From Bacillota bacterium (GTDB lineage: Bacteria; Bacillota; Clostridia; Christensenellales; Aristaeellaceae), in the NCBI GenBank assembly GCA_023415715.1, contig JAEZJP010000081.1, positions 1-7,566 of the forward strand: DNA of 7,566 nt, read 5' to 3'. Below, in pieces: positions 6,201 through 7,566 of this stretch. The notes under the pieces were generated by a model. That model made no database searches and had not been told where the DNA came from. It saw only the letters and a program-made list of their open reading frames with translations. The first letter of the stretch is position 1. The number at the start of each line of letters is the position of its first letter. The translations under genes and the position numbers were made by a program.

Positions 6201-6873
6201 CGCCTGGATGAATGCCTTTGAAAAAGTGTTTACGGTCAAAATCCTGTCGTTTTTGGGACAGGGGCTTTTGAATACTTTGTATATTGCCGCAGCGACGATT
6301 GTTTTAAGCTTTGTGTTCGGCACCATCCTGGGGCTTTTGAGGCAGAGCAAGATGCCTGTGTTCAGCCAGTTGGCAGCCGTTTATGTAGAGATTGTCCGTA
6401 ACATTCCCCTGACGCTTTTCATCATCAGCATGCGGTTTATGACCAGGCTTCCGCCTTTGGAGAGCGGCATTGCGGCCATGACCATCTTTACTTCCGCTAT
6501 CGTGGCGGAAATCGTGCGGGGCGGTCTTAACAGTGTGGGAAAGGGCCAGTGGGAGGCCGCCTATTCTCAGGGCTTCAGCTGGGTGGGCAGCCTGTGGCAT
6601 GTGATCGTGCCCCAGGCGGTCCGGCGCATCCGCTCTCCCCTGGTATCCCAGTTTGTGACCACCATCAAGGATACTTCTTTTTGCGCGGTGGTGGGCACAT
6701 ATGAGCTTTCTTTCACCAGCAAAATCGCCGCCGCTCACCGCAGCATGGTAACGGCGGAGGATATCATCGTCATTTACATGACGGTTACGGTCATGTATTA
6801 TCTCATCAACCTTGTTTTTGCTACCATTGCGCGTCATACAAGGGAAAGTGCGGCGAAAGGGCTAGTGCGGTAA
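6193..6873 (+). CDS. Amino-acid ABC transporter permease, second subunit
   Basis: This is the second membrane subunit (226 residues), which should pair with the preceding permease to form the heterodimeric channel. The first span is at about residues 25-48 (LLNTLYIAAATIVLSFVFGTI). VEIVRNIPLTLFII at 65-78 corresponds to the conserved FRGTPLL-type region. AIVAEIVRGGLNSVGKGQW at 102-120 leads into the EAA loop starting at Glu121 (EAAYSQGFS, then VIVPQA). FVTTIKDTSF and a last span near 190-212 follow. AAAAGGAG at 6177-6184 is 8 bases before the ATG at 6193, and the gene overlaps the first permease by 8 bases, so the two are translationally coupled. The basic C-terminal tail (RHTRESAAKGLVR) is expected on the cytoplasmic side. 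It is the last gene of the operon. Confidence 0.94.
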   Translation: MDNAWMNAFEKVFTVKILSFLGQGLLNTLYIAAATIVLSFVFGTILGLLRQSKMPVFSQLAAVYVEIVRNIPLTLFIISMRFMTRLPPLESGIAAMTIFTSAIVAEIVRGGLNSVGKGQWEAAYSQGFSWVGSLWHVIVPQAVRRIRSPLVSQFVTTIKDTSFCAVVGTYELSFTSKIAAAHRSMVTAEDIIVIYMTVTVMYYLINLVFATIARHTRESAAKGLVR

Positions 6874-6874
6874 A

Positions 6875-6900
6875 GTAATATCATGAATCAAGGATATTAC
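6875..6900. repeat. Inverted repeat just after the ABC operon
   Basis: GTAATATC at 6875-6882 and GATATTAC at 6893-6900 are perfectly complementary with a 10-base loop. It begins right after the last stop codon. There is no T-tract after it, so it is not a clear terminator. It may stabilise the 3' end of the message or mark the left edge of the repeat-rich stretch that follows. Confidence 0.5.
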
Positions 6901-6971
6901 CCTTTGAGGGAAGCTTTCGGCGAGGTTGACAGATGTGATGTATTACGACGGCTCCTATACAGCGTTGCTTC

Positions 6972-6993
6972 GGCAAGTTGCAAGCAACTTGCC
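6972..6993. repeat. Hairpin 1 of the 3' non-coding region
   Basis: GGCAAGTTGC at 6972-6981 and GCAACTTGCC at 6984-6993 form a perfect 10-base palindrome arm pair around AA, effectively a 9-base-pair stem with a CAAG loop. No T-tract follows. GCTTCGG just before it (6968-6974) recurs at 7257-7263. Confidence 0.7.
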
Positions 6994-7007
6994 TGAGACA
7001 AGGGGAT

Positions 7008-7032
7008 GTTCTCTTTCGTTCCGAAAGAGAAC
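7008..7032. repeat. Hairpin 2 of the 3' non-coding region
   Basis: GTTCTCTTTCG at 7008-7018 pairs perfectly with CGAAAGAGAAC at 7022-7032 (11 base pairs, 3-base loop TTC). GTTCCGAA occurs at 7018-7025 and again at 7040-7047, linking this hairpin to the foldback that begins at 7043. No T-tract follows, so it is a structural repeat rather than a terminator. Confidence 0.75.
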
Positions 7033-7042
7033 CAGAAAGGTT

Positions 7043-7263
7043 CCGAAGCCCGACTGCCGCCTGTTGCGGCAATAAGGCGGGCGAAGGAAACGAGCGAAAC
7101 GAGCATCGCCAGCGGCAGCACAGCGATGCGACGATTGAGCCGTCGGAGCGGGGGGGCGGCGATTATCCGCAAGCTCAATAGTCGCACTGCTCACTACCGT
7201 TCGCATTGCTTCTTTTCGCTTGATTCCCTCGCCTCGCTTCATCCGCCGCAGGCGGCGCTTCGG
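7043..7263. repeat. Foldback element of nested complementary blocks (dispersed repeat or structured RNA)
   Basis: Complementary blocks are collinear and nested: 7043-7049 with 7257-7263, 7056-7061 with 7251-7256, 7076-7080 with 7243-7247, 7083-7086 with 7237-7240, 7091-7094 with 7233-7236, and 7100-7103 with 7228-7231. Inside the arm, GCATCGC at 7103-7109 pairs with 7123-7129, and the 13 bases at 7128-7140 pair with 7173-7185 at 12 of 13 positions. GAAACGAGC is tandemly repeated at 7087-7104, and a run of seven Gs lies at 7150-7156. Competing local hairpins exist (7055-7060 with 7066-7071; 7243-7247 with 7251-7255). No gene with a ribosome binding site is seen on either strand. It could be an intergenic repeat or a structured RNA ending at the terminator at 7333. 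Confidence 0.5.
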
Positions 7264-7296
7264 CTCAGTCACCCCCCCGCGCCCCCCACAAACGCC

Positions 7297-7333
7297 AAAA
7301 AACTGGTTGCACCCTTCGGGTGCGAATTTTTTT
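7297..7333. terminator. Bidirectional terminator-like hairpin
   Basis: GCACCC at 7309-7314 pairs with GGGTGC at 7318-7323 around a TTC loop. The stem extends outward by T-G and T-A pairs (7307-7308 with 7324-7325). Seven Ts follow at 7327-7333 and six As precede at 7297-7302, so the structure works as an intrinsic terminator on both strands. On the + strand it would end any transcript from the ABC operon or from the structured stretch. Confidence 0.8.
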
Positions 7334-7442
7334 GAACCTGCATTCCATATTGAAATACTATTAGGAGAAATATCCCAGTGTATACAGTGAACACCGCCTC
7401 CCTTACATAGGCGCTGTTTTAGATTGATAAAAAATGGGGATT

Positions 7443-7518
7443 CCAAAGGGGCTCTGTCCCTTTGGCAGGGGTCCCGGGGACAGAGCCCCCGGGGCTCCTG
7501 TCGCTTTTTGCGCACAGG
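7443..7518. repeat. Strong GC-rich inverted repeats near the right edge
   Basis: GGGGCTCTGTCCC at 7448-7460 is a perfect 13-base complement of 7477-7489, with 16 bases between. An alternative smaller hairpin pairs CCAAAGGG (7443-7450) with CCCTTTGG (7458-7465), so the two structures exclude each other. A further hairpin follows, CCTGTCGC (7497-7504) against GCG and ACAGG (7510-7518) around a T-rich loop. No protein gene is supported from 7334 to the right edge. I read this as a second intergenic repeat unit, cut or continued beyond the window. Confidence 0.6.
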
Positions 7519-7566
7519 GGCCTTTCTTTGCGCGCTGGTACGACAGGGATGATGTTCAGGGCTTAG

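Noticed and set aside
5466..6350. 294-codon minus-strand ORF opposite the permeases
   Set aside because: Both permeases on the + strand carry full family motifs. The antisense product has no recognisable features and spans the hairpin and both genes.
6926..6960. TTGACA at 6926-6931 as a promoter after the ABC operon
   Set aside because: No -10 box lies at a workable distance; the nearest candidates have spacers of about 9 or 23 bases.
6938..7075. Small + strand ORF of 45 codons starting MYYDGSYTALLRQ
   Set aside because: It spans both strong hairpins, has no ribosome binding site at normal spacing, and becomes basic low complexity. It is worth a conservation check if the repeat proves multi-copy, but it is not supportable as a gene.
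7087..7104. Tandem GAAACGAGC as a possible CRISPR or iteron array
   Set aside because: There are only two 9-base copies with no spacer, and they form part of the foldback arm.
7006..7335. 109-codon + strand ORF in the foldback
   Set aside because: The purine stretch before the ATG abuts it with no spacer. The product has no recognisable domain, and the frame ends inside the terminator.
6955..7566. Very long open frame on the minus strand from the right edge, about 200 codons
   Set aside because: It runs straight through all the hairpins and the bidirectional terminator. Its product is Arg/Pro-rich low complexity with no domain, and no ribosome binding site or plausible start is seen. Other frames in the same stretch are open as well, so composition explains it.

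Overview
The window reads as one continuous stretch of metabolic genes, all on the + strand, followed by about 690 bases without a convincing gene. Coding regions look moderately GC-rich, nearly every gene has a strong purine-rich ribosome binding site, one gene starts with GTG, and spacing is tight. The order of the first operon resembles the Bacillus ycsF/ycsI/kipIA neighbourhood. Together these suggest a Firmicutes-type organism, probably a Clostridia relative. This is inference: there is no rRNA or other taxonomic marker, and the binding protein lacks a lipobox, which is unusual for a Gram-positive bacterium.

Bases 1-3476 hold a 5-oxoproline (pyroglutamate) operon. It contains the end of an unidentified gene, then pxpB, pxpC, a DUF1445/UPF0317 (YcsI-like) protein and pxpA, and closes with a strong intrinsic terminator at 3496-3524. 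PxpA, PxpB and PxpC together form the ATP-dependent 5-oxoprolinase that opens 5-oxo-L-proline to L-glutamate. The DUF1445 protein belongs to the family that includes the N-terminal domain of mammalian D-glutamate cyclase, so it plausibly works on a related cyclic or linear glutamate compound.

Bases 3525-3788 are a regulatory region with a perfect-consensus housekeeping promoter (TTGACA, 17-base spacer, TATAAT at 3690-3718). A near-perfect 11-base direct repeat overlaps it with a spacing of exactly 30 bases and is a candidate operator. Bases 3789-6873 are a complete polar amino-acid ABC importer: ATPase, secreted binding protein and two permeases. A 12-base-pair hairpin sits between the binding-protein gene and the permeases and probably lets the binding protein be made in excess. 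The importer probably supplies an amino acid that feeds or complements the 5-oxoproline pathway, but its ligand cannot be fixed from sequence.

Bases 6874-7566 contain no gene I can support. They are packed with inverted repeats: an 8-base-pair dyad after the last stop, two strong hairpins, a roughly 220-base foldback made of nested complementary blocks, a bidirectional terminator-like hairpin, and a 13-base-pair palindrome near the right edge. This looks like one or two dispersed intergenic repeat elements or a structured RNA, and it is the least explained part of the window. I do not see a defence system, mobile-element transposase, CRISPR array or biosynthetic novelty.
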